Source: Methanospirillum hungatei
Lineage (GTDB): Archaea; Halobacteriota; Methanomicrobia; Methanomicrobiales; Methanospirillaceae
Assembly: GCA_003251955.1 (NCBI GenBank)
Contig: QKDV01000308.1
Span: forward strand, 1-5,167
DNA length: 5,167 nucleotides
Direction: 5' to 3'
Shown piece by piece: positions 1 through 5,167 of the stretch. A program made the position numbers and the translations under genes. A model generated the notes under the pieces. It was not told the origin of the DNA, did not search any database, and saw only the letters and a list, made by a program, of their open reading frames with translations. Position 1 is the stretch's first letter. Every line of letters begins with the position of its first letter.

Positions 1-40
1 TGCTTGATTTTCGTTTTAATTCCCTATCTGGTTGATCTGA

Positions 41-1537
41 TCAGGCCCGGGTGAAAGAGCCAAACTCATCAGATACTATTCCCTCAACTGAACCAGTTGG
101 AGTCGCTGTGAAGGTGAGGTATCCAACCAGATCATCAGGGTTCGGGAACGAGAGATACCATGTGTTGTTTGTCCAGTGTGTCAGATTCCCTGCATACCCG
201 TTAGGACCGAGCCCGATGGTCATATCTTCTGCATCCGTTCCTTCTTCAATATCCATGCTGCCATACATGTCACTCGTGTATGTTCCTGCAATGGCAGACA
301 GGCTGATAGTCGCGGGCTCTGGATAAGACGGCCGGTCCGGGTTTTTAATGAGAGAGTTCCATCCAGCCTGTGATGCTTTTTCCTGTGCCTGGAGATCTAA
401 TCCGCTTTTTCCGATATACCGTTCAAGGAATTCATCTCTTACTGCCTCCGGAAACGCAGTGAGTTGCTTGTTGGCAATAACGACAAGCCCGCTCTTCTTC
501 TCGGGAATGAGAATGACGATGGAGCGGACGCCGTCAAGTGCTCCGTTCTTCTCGATGACGCGATCTCCAAGGAAGTAATACGAGTCACAACCAAGACCGA
601 CTGCACCGTTTGGATCTTTCAACGGTCCGCTCCGTCCGGCAACAAGACTTGCTGCATGGATATCATCAACAGTTTTTGGCGTGAGAATCTGCTTACCGTC
701 AACTGTTCCATTGTTCAGCATCAACCGCAGAAACTGGGTCATGTCCCTTCCGGTTGAGACAACCTGGCCGGCAGCAGGGAGTGATGCATTCTCAAGTGGA
801 ATGATCTGAACATCTCCCGGTGCTCCTCCATGACCGGAATAATGGTTATCGTCAAGATAGAGAGTCTCCGGGTGAGATCCTGATCTTGTCATCCCGAGTG
901 GTTTGAGAATCCGTGCATCGGTTAAATCCTCCCAACTCCGGTTGTCAGCCTTTGCTGCTGCCTCCCCTGCAATAAAGTATCCGGCATTAGAGTAGAGGTA
1001 CCGCTCCCTGAACCCTGCGTCAGATTCGAGGTATCTCATACGATACAATATTTCATCGTTCGAGTATCCGACTCTTCCAAGTAGTTCCCCGTCACGTCGA
1101 AGACCTGTCCGGTGAGCCAGCATGTCGCGAAGATTAGAATGATTACCGACATAGGAATCCTTCAATGTAAAATCCGGCAGATCGGTGATTACCGGTGTAT
1201 CCCAGTTCAGTTTTCCTTCATCAACGAGCGTACCAATAGCAGCCCCGGTAATGTACTTGGTTACTGATGCGATCTGAAACCTGGTGTCAGGATCAACCAG
1301 ATCTGGTTTCCCAAGTTCACGAACACCAAAACCTTTCAGGTACACAACAGAATCGTTCTCTACGATACCGACAACGACGCCCGGGACTTCATACTCCTCC
1401 ATCGTCTGAGTGATAAAGTCGTCAAATCCATCGAGCTTGCTATTTTCCTGATTTATCTCTGCATATCCAAAACTCGCAAATATGGCTGCAATAACGCAGA
1501 TTGCCAGAAGAAGATATCGCAGGGAAGGTCTTCTCAT
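41..1537 (-). CDS. Exported beta-lactamase-fold serine hydrolase with C-terminal DUF3471-like domain
   Basis: 498-residue protein of the beta-lactamase/penicillin-binding-protein (class C, Pfam Beta-lactamase) superfamily. Residues 1-26 form a signal peptide or membrane anchor (Arg-Arg start, hydrophobic core, small residues before Glu27), so the enzyme probably acts outside the membrane. The catalytic triad motifs are visible: SxxK as S91-V-T-K94 (nucleophile Ser91), YxN as Y182-S-N184, and a third motif K330-N-G332 where many relatives have HxG. Residues about 410-498 resemble the DUF3471 domain often appended to such hydrolases. The family includes esterases, D-aminopeptidases, DD-peptidases and beta-lactamases; methanogens of this type lack murein, so a peptidase or esterase on another substrate is more likely, but the substrate cannot be read from sequence. 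The start is ATG with no Shine-Dalgarno upstream and a TATA-like element about 25 nt away, suggesting leaderless mRNA. No frame damage is seen. Confidence 0.9.
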   Translation of the reverse strand: MRRPSLRYLLLAICVIAAIFASFGYAEINQENSKLDGFDDFITQTMEEYEVPGVVVGIVENDSVVYLKGFGVRELGKPDLVDPDTRFQIASVTKYITGAAIGTLVDEGKLNWDTPVITDLPDFTLKDSYVGNHSNLRDMLAHRTGLRRDGELLGRVGYSNDEILYRMRYLESDAGFRERYLYSNAGYFIAGEAAAKADNRSWEDLTDARILKPLGMTRSGSHPETLYLDDNHYSGHGGAPGDVQIIPLENASLPAAGQVVSTGRDMTQFLRLMLNNGTVDGKQILTPKTVDDIHAASLVAGRSGPLKDPNGAVGLGCDSYYFLGDRVIEKNGALDGVRSIVILIPEKKSGLVVIANKQLTAFPEAVRDEFLERYIGKSGLDLQAQEKASQAGWNSLIKNPDRPSYPEPATISLSAIAGTYTSDMYGSMDIEEGTDAEDMTIGLGPNGYAGNLTHWTNNTWYLSFPNPDDLVGYLTFTATPTGSVEGIVSDEFGSFTRA

Positions 1538-1555
1538 AAATTGAAATTAGTGTGT

Positions 1556-1568
1556 ATGATAAAAAATT
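1556..1568 (-). promoter_or_regulatory. TATA-like promoter element of the serine hydrolase gene
   Basis: On the minus strand this reads AATTTTTTATCAT and is centred about 25 nt upstream of the ATG at 1537. That is the usual distance from an archaeal TATA box to the transcription start, so transcription could begin at or next to the ATG. The 10-12 nt before the ATG are AT-rich with no GGAG or GGTGA. An alternative TATA-like element, TTTTATAG, lies at 1597-1604 and would give a leader of about 35-40 nt. The choice between them is inference. Confidence 0.35.
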
Positions 1569-1582
1569 AATCGTTTTTTATC
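1558..1582. repeat. Perfect 9-bp inverted repeat in the intergenic spacer
   Basis: GATAAAAAA (1558-1566) and TTTTTTATC (1574-1582) are exact reverse complements separated by 7 nt. The repeat overlaps the proposed TATA element of the hydrolase gene and lies downstream of the polymerase operon, so it could be a regulator-binding site or an AT-rich hairpin ending in a T-run that helps stop operon transcription. It sits beside a 6-bp tandem repeat GCTGAT x2 (1583-1594). The function is not known from sequence. Confidence 0.45.
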
Positions 1583-1677
1583 GCTGATGCTGATGCTATA
1601 AAACAGATATTTGACGAAATCTTGAAGATAAACATCTATAAGGATTTTTATCTGGTCCTTTTTTAGATCCTTCTCTA
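1583..1677. other. AT-rich spacer between the polymerase operon and the hydrolase gene
   Basis: No gene is visible. It holds a short tandem repeat (GCTGAT twice plus GCT, 1583-1597), a TATA-like TTTTATAG on the minus strand (1597-1604), and weak inverted repeats AGATAAA (1626-1632)/TTTATCT (1647-1653) and AAGGA (1640-1644)/TCCTT (1656-1660). Either weak hairpin might contribute to ending the operon transcript, but neither is followed by a T-run on the minus strand, so no terminator is called. Confidence 0.4.
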
Positions 1678-2241
1678 TCATACCTCAAGTTTCATCTGTC
1701 CAAACAACCTGCCTCTCTGCACAACGCTGGTGCAGGACTTCAAAAATATACTGAGTTCTGTCTGGTCCTTGAGTGCACGGGCTCTTCCCTTGAGTTCCCA
1801 CGGTTTTAACTGGAAAAAATAATCCGCTTTCCCGTCTAGTGACAACAGGTTTCTATCCATTACTGCAGTGATCACAGCAACCGGGCCACCTGCCTTTGCC
1901 CTGTCTTTACAGGTCTCACAGAACTGCTCCAGTTCTACCTTGTTATCCGGCCTGAACCAGGCCAGATGATACTCAATAAAGAGAATTGCTGATGTATCAC
2001 CTGAAATATAATCGAGGAGTTCAGCAAGTTCTCCTATCTTAATGTGGCTTAGCCTGTCCTGTTCCTCTTCCCTGAACCGGAGAAGCGGAACATAATCATG
2101 ATTATTGATGTACGTGATCGTGCCATCCGGATACCTGTCTGGAATATCTGAAAGACAGGTATGAAAATCGGCATGAGATGCCTGAAAGACTGAAAATGCA
2201 TCCTTTGGAATATTTTTGAGTGGGTTTGTCTGTTCCTTCAT
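1678..2241 (-). CDS. PolB2-operon protein with P-loop-less RecA/RadA-like fold (second of two)
   Basis: 187-residue soluble protein, third gene of the operon. No signal peptide or membrane segment is seen. The recognisable core is a hydrophobic strand ending in an acidic residue (S84-A-I-L-F-I-E90) in the Walker B place of RecA-type ATPases, followed by Y91-H-L-A-W95-F96, a helix with Cys108 and Cys111, then a strand at 121-127 and D129-R130, D136 and A139-D140-Y-F-F. There is no GxxxxGK[ST] anywhere, so ATP hydrolysis is not expected. The same layout occurs in the first gene of the operon (gap-free around E90, W95, D129-R130, D136, A139), suggesting common ancestry. The ATG lies 3 nt after the polymerase stop and in the same frame, with only a weak GTGAG upstream, so translation is probably coupled. 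The proposed role as a polymerase accessory subunit is inferred from position. I recall uncharacterised archaeal homologues but no established function. Confidence 0.75.
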   Translation of the reverse strand: MKEQTNPLKNIPKDAFSVFQASHADFHTCLSDIPDRYPDGTITYINNHDYVPLLRFREEEQDRLSHIKIGELAELLDYISGDTSAILFIEYHLAWFRPDNKVELEQFCETCKDRAKAGGPVAVITAVMDRNLLSLDGKADYFFQLKPWELKGRARALKDQTELSIFLKSCTSVVQRGRLFGQMKLEV

Positions 2242-2244
2242 CAG

Positions 2245-4227
2245 TCACATCTCACAAACTTTATGCACAAACTCAATCTCTTTCCATGCCCGGTCCAAAA
2301 GACGCTGGTAATACCTGGTATCGATATCCTTTGGAGCAAATGAGGGATCCACCAGCAGCCCTTTCTCATCTCTGACAATAAACGAAGCATCCATCCCGGG
2401 AACCAGTTCGACGCCATGCTGACGGTACACGTCAATAACAGCCTGGGGAATGCATTTGTTCTGATATCGCTCTCTCCCGATTCTCCTCTTTATCACCAGG
2501 TCCTGTGGATCAGCATCCCTCAGGCCGTTTGAGTACTGCCGGTAGAGACCCCGGACCTCCGGCCAGTGGGATGCAATTCCATCGATCTCACATTCGCAGG
2601 CCATCCGTTTCAGCATCTCCTCCTGCATCTGTCTGATATATGGTGGCGTATTCCTCCGGCGGGCAGCAACACCCCTGGCTTTCACCTTCCCGCTCTCAAG
2701 CCGCCCATAATAATTTCCATATGATCCGGTCCCGTCGATCTGGGGAAGGAAAACGATCCAGTCATACTGCTCAATCTCGGTTTTGATATCTGTGAGTTCC
2801 TCTATCGCACGCTGTGCGTACAGCGGATCACACTCCTGGATGAAGAGGCAGTCAATAATTGCATGAAGTACCCTGCCCCGGAGATCGCCAATCTTTGAGA
2901 CACATTCCTGGAGTAGTTCGGTAGCTCTGAGTGTGATCTGCTCGTGGACCTCTATCCTTCCGAATCTGGCATTTTTGTAACCTGTATATCCAAAGCATGT
3001 AACAAGCATCCATTTCAGGATTCCATCCATTCCGGCATAGGTGGGATCGACCCGCTTCCTCTGCTTGGTGATCAGGCGGAGATCGAGAATCGGCTCTAAC
3101 ACAGAAGCGAGAAACCCTGGTTTCTCCGGGTATTCCAGCGTCTCCGGTGAGAGATTATACTTTACGATAATCGAAGGATAGAACGATGTGAAATCAATCT
3201 GTGTTACATTCTCGTAGATACCAGGCTGTGGCTGAAGAGTCAGACCTCCCCTGAAGTCAAGCCTCATATCGTCCAGTCTCCGGTGAGCCTCGGCATCGTT
3301 TTTCCTGAACGGAACAGCAATACCCCGGGCAAGGGCCTCGTATACCTCGTAACTGGAAACAAGCGTTCCGGGTGTAAGCCGGCAGGTGAGGTTAGGGGAG
3401 AGCCCGGAGAGACGGGATGCAAGAAAAATTCCCCTGGCATCTCCTTCCCGGTACATGAAACTCTGCCGTGTGTCAACAATGACCCGCCCTTCAGGAATCA
3501 TTGCCCCAAGCCGGTGTTCCATTCGCCCGTACGAAAAGTACGATCGTGATGAGAGTCTCCTGAATCGTCCGGTTCGGCTCAGCGTATTTACAATGCCCCA
3601 CTTGTCAGTCAGATCACAGATGTAAGAGGACCAGCGGTCATAATCGGGAAAGAAGATCAGATCAGGATCAGAGGACTGAACAATATCACAGAGATCGTCA
3701 ATATTTTGCCTGTCTGATCCATCCAGGAGATATGGTCTTTTCCGATCCACATCGGTCACTGATACTATCCCGGTATGCTCTGACCTGTGTGGATTTTCAG
3801 AAAAGGCGATCTCCATACATGTTCCGGGAAATTCATGTTCTGGATTAAACCGATCTGTTCCGGTGACACCTCCGGGAACAATGGTATGTTCTGCAGCAAA
3901 TCGCTGCTCCGGCCTGATATCTACGTTAAATAAAGAGACCATGTAATTTGTCTGCTTCTCTATCTTCTCTGCAACCTCTCTTCCTGCCTGAACTTTATAG
4001 CCTAGGTATTCTTCGTAGATAGATCGAAATGAGCATTCTGAAATTTTGTAGGTGGAATGGAGTTCCTCTATGAGATCGCGATGTTGATCCGGTTCGCTGA
4101 AGTTCATCAGGAACGAGGGTGACTGATCGTGATGTGCTATCTCAAGACTGCCATCTGTTATCTTCCAGAAACTGATGCCCTGTTTAGTCCGGCAGGAATC
4201 AAGAATAAATGTGCCTGAACTGCTCAT
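2245..4227 (-). CDS. polB2: Archaeal family-B DNA polymerase, PolB2 type, with altered catalytic motifs
   Basis: About 660 residues, shorter than replicative archaeal PolB1/PolB3 enzymes (commonly 750-900). Residue numbers count from the GTG at 4236; subtract 3 for the preferred ATG. Motif A is intact (D348-F-T-S-F-Y-P-S355, then N361-L-S-P-E-T). Fingers carry R387-xxx-K391, matching dNTP-contacting residues of family B. Motif B keeps K408 and G416 but KxxxNSxYG reads K-W-M-L-V-T-C-F-G. Motif C (normally YGDTDS) reads H458-A-I-I-D462-C: the second, catalytic Asp is kept and the first is Ile. The later KKxY-type motif is replaced by G-N-Y-Y, followed by an R521-G-V-A-A-R-R-R segment and a thumb region (about 580-663) typical of PolB2. 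The N-terminal exonuclease region shows no DxE Exo I; D200 and D255 may be remnants of Exo II and III. ATG 4227 is chosen for its GGTGAT Shine-Dalgarno. PolB2 enzymes were first viewed as inactive; Sulfolobus Dpo2 is damage-induced and reported active, so a translesion role is plausible. Confidence 0.9.
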   Translation of the reverse strand: MSSSGTFILDSCRTKQGISFWKITDGSLEIAHHDQSPSFLMNFSEPDQHRDLIEELHSTYKISECSFRSIYEEYLGYKVQAGREVAEKIEKQTNYMVSLFNVDIRPEQRFAAEHTIVPGGVTGTDRFNPEHEFPGTCMEIAFSENPHRSEHTGIVSVTDVDRKRPYLLDGSDRQNIDDLCDIVQSSDPDLIFFPDYDRWSSYICDLTDKWGIVNTLSRTGRFRRLSSRSYFSYGRMEHRLGAMIPEGRVIVDTRQSFMYREGDARGIFLASRLSGLSPNLTCRLTPGTLVSSYEVYEALARGIAVPFRKNDAEAHRRLDDMRLDFRGGLTLQPQPGIYENVTQIDFTSFYPSIIVKYNLSPETLEYPEKPGFLASVLEPILDLRLITKQRKRVDPTYAGMDGILKWMLVTCFGYTGYKNARFGRIEVHEQITLRATELLQECVSKIGDLRGRVLHAIIDCLFIQECDPLYAQRAIEELTDIKTEIEQYDWIVFLPQIDGTGSYGNYYGRLESGKVKARGVAARRRNTPPYIRQMQEEMLKRMACECEIDGIASHWPEVRGLYRQYSNGLRDADPQDLVIKRRIGRERYQNKCIPQAVIDVYRQHGVELVPGMDASFIVRDEKGLLVDPSFAPKDIDTRYYQRLLDRAWKEIEFVHKVCEM

Positions 4228-4231
4228 GGAG

Positions 4232-4237
4232 ATCACC
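4232..4237 (-). promoter_or_regulatory. Shine-Dalgarno site GGTGAT deciding the polymerase start
   Basis: On the minus strand GGTGAT is complementary to the archaeal 16S rRNA 3' end (AUCACCUCC) and ends 4 nt before the ATG at 4227. It overlaps the TGA stop of the upstream gene (4233-4235), so ribosomes ending that gene sit on the site. This favours ATG 4227 over the GTG at 4236, which would give a 4-nt overlap but has no clear site of its own. Confidence 0.6.
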
Positions 4238-4736
4238 AGAGCCCTTCAAGTGTGTTCTGAATATTCGCCGGAGTTGAATGGTTTTTTCTTGGTTTTGCCA
4301 GAGTGTCCAGGTAATACACAACGCGGTTTGCGTATGGATCAATCTCTGAGAACCAGCGATCAACTCTGTCAGAAAAGAGGAGAACCATCTGTGAATTCGA
4401 TGATTTACGTCTGCAGATCTCTCCTATGATTGGGATGAGTTCAGGGGTATCCTGATACCAGCTCCTGTCATGTTCAAAAAGGATGAGTGGTTCATCGGCG
4501 TCTTCCAGAATAGTCAGGATCTGATATGCGGTAAGTGCTCGCCGGATTTTTACATGTTCATGATTGACAAATAATTTCGTGAGGATCTGCGGATAGTTAC
4601 CACACAGGTACAGGGTATTGTTCTGATTCGATCTCAGCAGTGTGCTGAGCGCCTCCAGTAAGATCCCGACTGGTGCTGCAATTACTGAGAAGGACCCCGA
4701 GGATCCTGATATGACAGGGTGTAAGACTGGAGGCAT
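4233..4736 (-). CDS. PolB2-operon protein with decayed RecA/RadA-like ATPase fold (first of two)
   Basis: 167-residue soluble protein, first gene of the operon. Residue numbers count from the upstream TTG at 4754; subtract 6 for the chosen ATG. It resembles inactivated RadA/RecA-like proteins that I recall beside polB2 in euryarchaea. The N-terminal strand F22-S-V-I-A-A-P-V-G30 stands where a P-loop would be, but no GK[ST] is present. After strand T47-L-Y-L-C comes V68-K-I-R-R-A-L-T-A-Y-Q78, a Walker-B-like strand P89-L-I-L-F-E94 with H95-D96 and W99-Y100, then M123-V-L-L-F-S128 and D132-R-W-F-S-E-I-D139 with A142-N-R-V-V-Y-Y, which resembles the late RecA-fold strands. ATP hydrolysis is not expected. 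ATG 4736 is preferred over TTG 4754: it has AGG 7 nt upstream, while GGAG lies too close to the TTG. The likely role is an accessory or DNA-targeting partner of the polymerase, inferred from operon position and by analogy to ImuA. Confidence 0.78.
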   Translation of the reverse strand: MPPVLHPVISGSSGSFSVIAAPVGILLEALSTLLRSNQNNTLYLCGNYPQILTKLFVNHEHVKIRRALTAYQILTILEDADEPLILFEHDRSWYQDTPELIPIIGEICRRKSSNSQMVLLFSDRVDRWFSEIDPYANRVVYYLDTLAKPRKNHSTPANIQNTLEGLW

Positions 4737-4764
4737 GGCATACCCTGATCTCAAGCTCCGGTAT

Positions 4765-4776
4765 CTAAAGCTTTAG
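4765..4776. repeat. Perfect 12-bp palindrome in the operon leader
   Basis: CTAAAGCTTTAG is an exact palindrome located about 30 nt upstream of the chosen ATG and about 15-25 nt downstream of the predicted transcription start of the polymerase operon. The place suits a repressor operator, but one palindrome of this size could arise by chance. Confidence 0.35.
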
Positions 4777-4784
4777 TAAACAGG

Positions 4785-4827
4785 GTGAAAGTGATCGGGT
4801 GACCTAAAAATAATCTTATATTGGTGA
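4785..4827. repeat. Four spaced GTGA elements around the operon promoter
   Basis: GTGA occurs at 4785-4788, 4791-4794, 4799-4802 and 4824-4827, two of them within GGGTGA. On the minus strand these read TCAC and surround the predicted transcription start and TATA box. They may be regulator half-sites; as 4-mers they are weak evidence. Confidence 0.2.
4814..4822 (-). promoter_or_regulatory. TATA box of the polB2 operon
   Basis: The minus strand reads AATATAAGA, close to the archaeal TATA consensus, followed by an AT-rich stretch. A start 24-28 nt downstream falls near 4790-4794 and gives a leader of roughly 55 nt before the ATG at 4736. No other TATA-like element lies between here and the gene. 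The element is nearly symmetrical (TTATAT on the plus strand) and could also fire rightward. Confidence 0.45.
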
Positions 4828-4839
4828 GTTTTCTAAGTT

Positions 4840-4965
4840 ATGGGCCATATAAGCGTTGTGTTCACTTTCGCTGTAATGTGTGTTCTCTGTTTTATTGGCT
4901 TAACAAAAGAGTCTCAATGGGATCTAATTTCTATTGCACTGACTCACATGATAGTACCTTATTAG
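4840..4965 (+). CDS. Doubtful 41-residue hydrophobic peptide
   Basis: An ATG at 4840 opens 41 codons to TAG at 4963-4965, divergent from the polymerase operon. The product starts M-G-H-I-S-V-V-F and has one likely membrane segment (about residues 4-21, with Cys14 and Cys17), then K23-E24 and a mildly hydrophobic tail. A GGTGAG at 4823-4828 lies 11 nt upstream, which is farther than ideal. The symmetrical TATA element at 4816-4821 would place a rightward start close to the ATG. No family is recognised, and an ORF of this length in AT-rich DNA could be chance. Confidence 0.2.
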   Translation: MGHISVVFTFAVMCVLCFIGLTKESQWDLISIALTHMIVPY

Positions 4966-5167
4966 GCACCTAAAATTAATGTAACGTGAATTGGATCCTT
5001 CTATTACCTGTTAATGAGCACAATATACAGTTTTTCTAAAACTTACTATAGTGCTATAAATAGCAACTGAGAAAATCATAATTTGATTCGTTCTGATTAT
5101 AATATTTATAAAGATCTTGTTTTATTCTCTTTGTTATATTAAATCCCGTGTGATTTTTTAACGAAAA
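4966..5167. other. AT-rich non-coding region at the window edge
   Basis: No convincing gene is seen. The stretch contains CTATAG (5046-5051), GCTAT-AA-ATAGC (5053-5064, a TATA-like core with 5-bp inverted arms), AATCA/TGATT (5074-5088, 5-bp arms), and TTATAA-TAT-TTATAA (5097-5111). The TATTTATAAAG at 5103-5113 is a good TATA-box candidate and would fit a rightward gene starting beyond the window, but its direction is ambiguous. Confidence 0.35.

Noticed and set aside
51..757. Several plus-strand ORFs of 65-97 codons opposite the hydrolase gene
   Set aside because: They lie wholly antisense to a gene with three catalytic motifs and have no family features.
1490..1500. Cys14 in the hydrolase signal region as a lipobox cysteine
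   Set aside because: It sits inside the hydrophobic core rather than after it, so it does not suit lipoprotein processing.
1640..1666. AAGGA-N11-TCCTTTTTT as a plus-strand terminator
   Set aside because: No plus-strand gene lies upstream to terminate, and the T-run is on the wrong strand for the polymerase operon.
2245..2247. TGA at the polymerase end as a selenocysteine codon
   Set aside because: No SECIS-like structure was noticed, archaeal selenocysteine use is known mainly from Methanococcales and Methanopyrus, and a normal start codon follows at once.
2241..2435. 64-codon minus-strand ORF in another frame near the end of the polymerase gene
   Set aside because: It overlaps the conserved thumb region of the polymerase, and its product shows no recognised motif.
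3283..3625. Plus-strand ORFs of 79-88 codons inside the polymerase gene
   Set aside because: They are antisense to well-supported polymerase coding sequence, show no recognisable domain, and have low-complexity content typical of shadow frames.
4227..4236. GTG start for the polymerase giving a 4-nt GTGA overlap
   Set aside because: It is possible, but the ATG three codons later has a GGTGAT site at suitable spacing while the GTG has none.
4736..4754. TTG start for the first operon gene
   Set aside because: TTG is a rare start, its GGAG is only 1 nt away, and an ATG with AGG upstream lies six codons further on.
4966..5167. CRISPR array, tRNA or insertion-sequence end in the AT-rich right flank
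   Set aside because: No regularly spaced repeats, no cloverleaf-like arms and no long terminal inverted repeats are visible; the short repeats are 5-6 bp and AT-driven.

Overview
The window looks archaeal and most likely comes from a methanogenic euryarchaeon of the Methanomicrobiales type; a Methanospirillum-like source is only a guess. The grounds are a family-B DNA polymerase of the archaeal PolB2 type, TATA-box promoters upstream of genes, GGTGA-type Shine-Dalgarno sites, genes that nearly overlap, and AT-rich intergenic DNA next to moderate-GC genes. All confident genes lie on the minus strand, so the window reads right to left.

The core (4736 down to 1678) is a tight three-gene operon: a small protein with a decayed RecA/RadA-like fold, then a short divergent PolB2 polymerase, then a second small protein with a similar layout. 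The gaps are 5 and 3 nt. In the polymerase the two principal metal-binding aspartates (motif A and the second Asp of motif C) are present, but the first Asp of motif C, the Asn-Ser of motif B and a recognisable Exo I motif are missing. The two flanking proteins lack a P-loop and can be aligned with each other by eye around a Walker-B-like strand. By analogy with bacterial ImuA-ImuB-DnaE2 this suggests a damage-tolerance (translesion) polymerase with two non-hydrolysing RecA-like accessory subunits. The family assignments rest on recognised motifs; the biochemical role is inference.

Left of the operon (1538-1677) is a 140-nt AT-rich spacer with a 9-bp inverted repeat that overlaps the probable promoter of the next gene. 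That gene (41-1537) encodes an exported serine hydrolase of the beta-lactamase/penicillin-binding-protein fold with a C-terminal DUF3471-like domain. It appears functionally separate from the operon. Positions 1-40 hold only its short 3' flank.

Right of the operon (4737-5167) is about 430 nt of mostly non-coding, AT-rich DNA. It holds the probable operon promoter, a perfect 12-bp palindrome and repeated GTGA elements in the leader, a doubtful 41-codon membrane-peptide ORF on the plus strand, and further TATA-like sequences that may serve a gene beyond the window edge.
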